From GCA-2698665 sp047611265 (lineage in GTDB: Bacteria; Pseudomonadota; Gammaproteobacteria; GCA-002705445; GCA-002716945), in assembly GCA_047611265.1 (NCBI GenBank), contig JBLFWM010000001.1:248001-312000 (forward strand): 64,000 nucleotides of DNA, read 5' to 3'. The notes beneath the pieces were generated by a model. That model did not search any database. It saw nothing but the letters and a program-made list of their open reading frames with translations, and was not told the DNA's origin. Made by a program: the position numbers and the translations under genes. Below are positions 62,817 to 64,000 of the stretch, in pieces; the first letter of the stretch is position 1; each line of letters opens with the position of its first letter.

Positions 62817-64000
62817 TCAGATGATTATAAATCTATTATTCTTAATATGGTTATACAAGGCAATTCCCAATAATATACTTCTGGCAGTAAAAAATATTAA
62901 AAATGAAATCCATAGATTATCGTTATTCCCTTCTAATAGTATTGTTTCTATGGTAAAAAATAATATTCCCGAGATAATCATAATATTCCTCAATAATTTA
63001 ACCTTGAGCGAGCCGATAAATACACCATCAAGCCAAAAAGCAACAGTGGCAGAAATAAATATTAGATAGAGGTAAATAATATTTGATAATACAGCTTGAT
63101 GTATAATTTCTAAATTTGTGACAAACTGGATAATTGATAAATCAAATATATTAAAAATAATAAGATAAATAGAGGCAAGTATGAGCGAAAATTTACCTGT
63201 TGAATAGATAGATTTCTTTAATAGTGAATTATTTTTTTGACCAATTGCGTTACCAACTAATACTTCTGAAGAGTGAGCAAAGCCATCAATCCCATAAGAG
63301 AAGAGAAAGAAAAAATTAAGTAATATTGTATTTGCTGCAAGAATTGAATCTCCATAGCTTGCGCCAACTCTTATAAAGTAGATAAATACAGTCATTAATA
63401 TGAATGATCTTAAAAACATATCTATATTCACAAAGACTTTTTTCTTAATCATTACCCAGTCAAATATTTCCTTAATTTTTAAATTTGCATTTTTAAATAT
63501 GTCTTCACTTCTGATTATATATAATGCAAATATTACTACCGAGTACTCTGATATTAAAGAAGCTATTGCGACACCTTCAATACTGTAATTCAGTATGTAA
63601 ATAAAATAGTAGTCTAAAATAATATTTAAGAGATTAACTGTAATACTTATAATTATTGCAGCTTTAATATTCTGCACGCCAATATAATAACCTATCACGA
63701 TATCTCTTAAAAAAATGGCTGGAACAGACCAAATTCTATAATCTAAATATATTTTACTATTAAGATTTACCTCACTAGAAGTATTCATGAAATCTAAAGA
63801 GAACATGATAATTTGCTCTCTAAAAAAAATAATTAAAAATGATATGGAGCTTGATATTAGAAGGAGATGACTCAGTGACAATAAGAGTTCTTTCTTATTA
63901 TTACTTCCCGTATGTTGTGAAACAAAACCTGTCGTTAATGATTTTATAAATCCAAAACTAAATAAGATATAACTTATTACAATTGATCCGACACCAATAG
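62817..64000 (-). CDS. MATE-family (DinF-like) efflux protein, 5' end off window
   Basis: The frame is open to the right edge and reads into the window as a multi-helix transporter; about 394 residues are visible and perhaps 40-60 are missing at the N-terminus. MATE signs are the segment GFVSQHTGSNNKKELLLSLSH near the edge (family motif of the first helix pair), YRIWSVPAIFLRDIVIGYYIGVQN, and in the second half NTILLNFFFLFSYGIDGFAHSSEVLVGNAIGQ. It probably exports small cationic compounds with H+ or Na+. An internal TTG near 63881 is not the true start. Confidence 0.9.
   Translation of the reverse strand, partial: IGVGSIVISYILFSFGFIKSLTTGFVSQHTGSNNKKELLLSLSHLLLISSSISFLIIFFREQIIMFSLDFMNTSSEVNLNSKIYLDYRIWSVPAIFLRDIVIGYYIGVQNIKAAIIISITVNLLNIILDYYFIYILNYSIEGVAIASLISEYSVVIFALYIIRSEDIFKNANLKIKEIFDWVMIKKKVFVNIDMFLRSFILMTVFIYFIRVGASYGDSILAANTILLNFFFLFSYGIDGFAHSSEVLVGNAIGQKNNSLLKKSIYSTGKFSLILASIYLIIFNIFDLSIIQFVTNLEIIHQAVLSNIIYLYLIFISATVAFWLDGVFIGSLKVKLLRNIMIISGILFFTIETILLEGNNDNLWISFLIFFTARSILLGIALYNHIKNNRFIII

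Overview
This 64 kb window is a dense stretch of a low-GC (roughly 30% by eye, not computed) bacterial chromosome. The gene content and order point to a gammaproteobacterium with a small, compact genome. Order hallmarks are yggS-proC-yggT-metX-metW, gshB-ruvX-pyrB, mutY-yggX, gmk-rpoZ-spoT, ubiE-ubiJ-ubiB, cytochrome c4-dsbA-polA-thrB, folA-thyA-lgt and ubiK beside glnK-amt. Most genes overlap or sit within 30 bp of their neighbours. There are no insertion sequences, prophage genes, CRISPR arrays or toxin/defence islands. A pyrophosphate-type phosphofructokinase, the Acidithiobacillus-type GshA, a TRAP transporter, an ammonium operon, cytochromes c4 and c5 and ubiquinone genes suggest an aerobic marine-type bacterium, possibly near the SUP05/Thioglobus group. 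That placement is inference only.

Layout. 1-17.98 kb is almost one plus-strand run: gltB (5' end outside the window), dnaG, metK, ahcY, bioA, rsmE, gshA, gshB, ruvX, pyrB, yggS, proC, yggT, metX, metW. It brings together SAM synthesis and recycling, glutathione, pyrimidine, proline and methionine synthesis. 17.98-23.04 kb is a minus-strand run read moaC, asmA-like, mutY, yggX, tRNA-Phe, a TPR/2OG-oxygenase gene, hspQ, terB-like. 23.1-29.0 kb holds rdgB, an M48 lipoprotein protease, a 5'-3' exonuclease and PPi-PFK (plus), then hemH and an HNH nuclease (minus).

The only gap over 300 bp (28,982-29,431) is AT-rich and carries four DnaA-box sequences, three of them within 35 bp just upstream of priA. 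29.4-38.2 kb has priA, argS, an HAD phosphatase, divergent speD/speE-like genes, and a nitrogen operon (TorF-type porin, glnK, amt) with a good sigma-54 promoter and an NtrC-like enhancer, then ubiK. 38.2-43.7 kb has cytochrome c5, tRNA-Arg, folD, dsbA, cytochrome c4 and polA. 43.8-47.6 kb has thrB and a TRAP transporter. 46.5-56.1 kb is a long minus-strand run gmk-rpoZ-spoT-ubiE-ubiJ-ubiB-uvrD-dctP. 56.2-64 kb has two unknown small genes, apaG, folA-thyA-lgt, a DUF255 protein, plsC, a ferredoxin and a MATE exporter cut by the right edge.

Most genes are housekeeping. The points that stand out are the DnaA-box cluster, the sigma-54/NtrC control region, the tRNA-Phe wedged 8 bp before the oxygenase start, a perfect 63-bp tandem duplication lengthening RpoZ, and several proteins with altered family motifs (RuvX, SpeD, SpeE). 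I did not find a clearly new multi-gene system.
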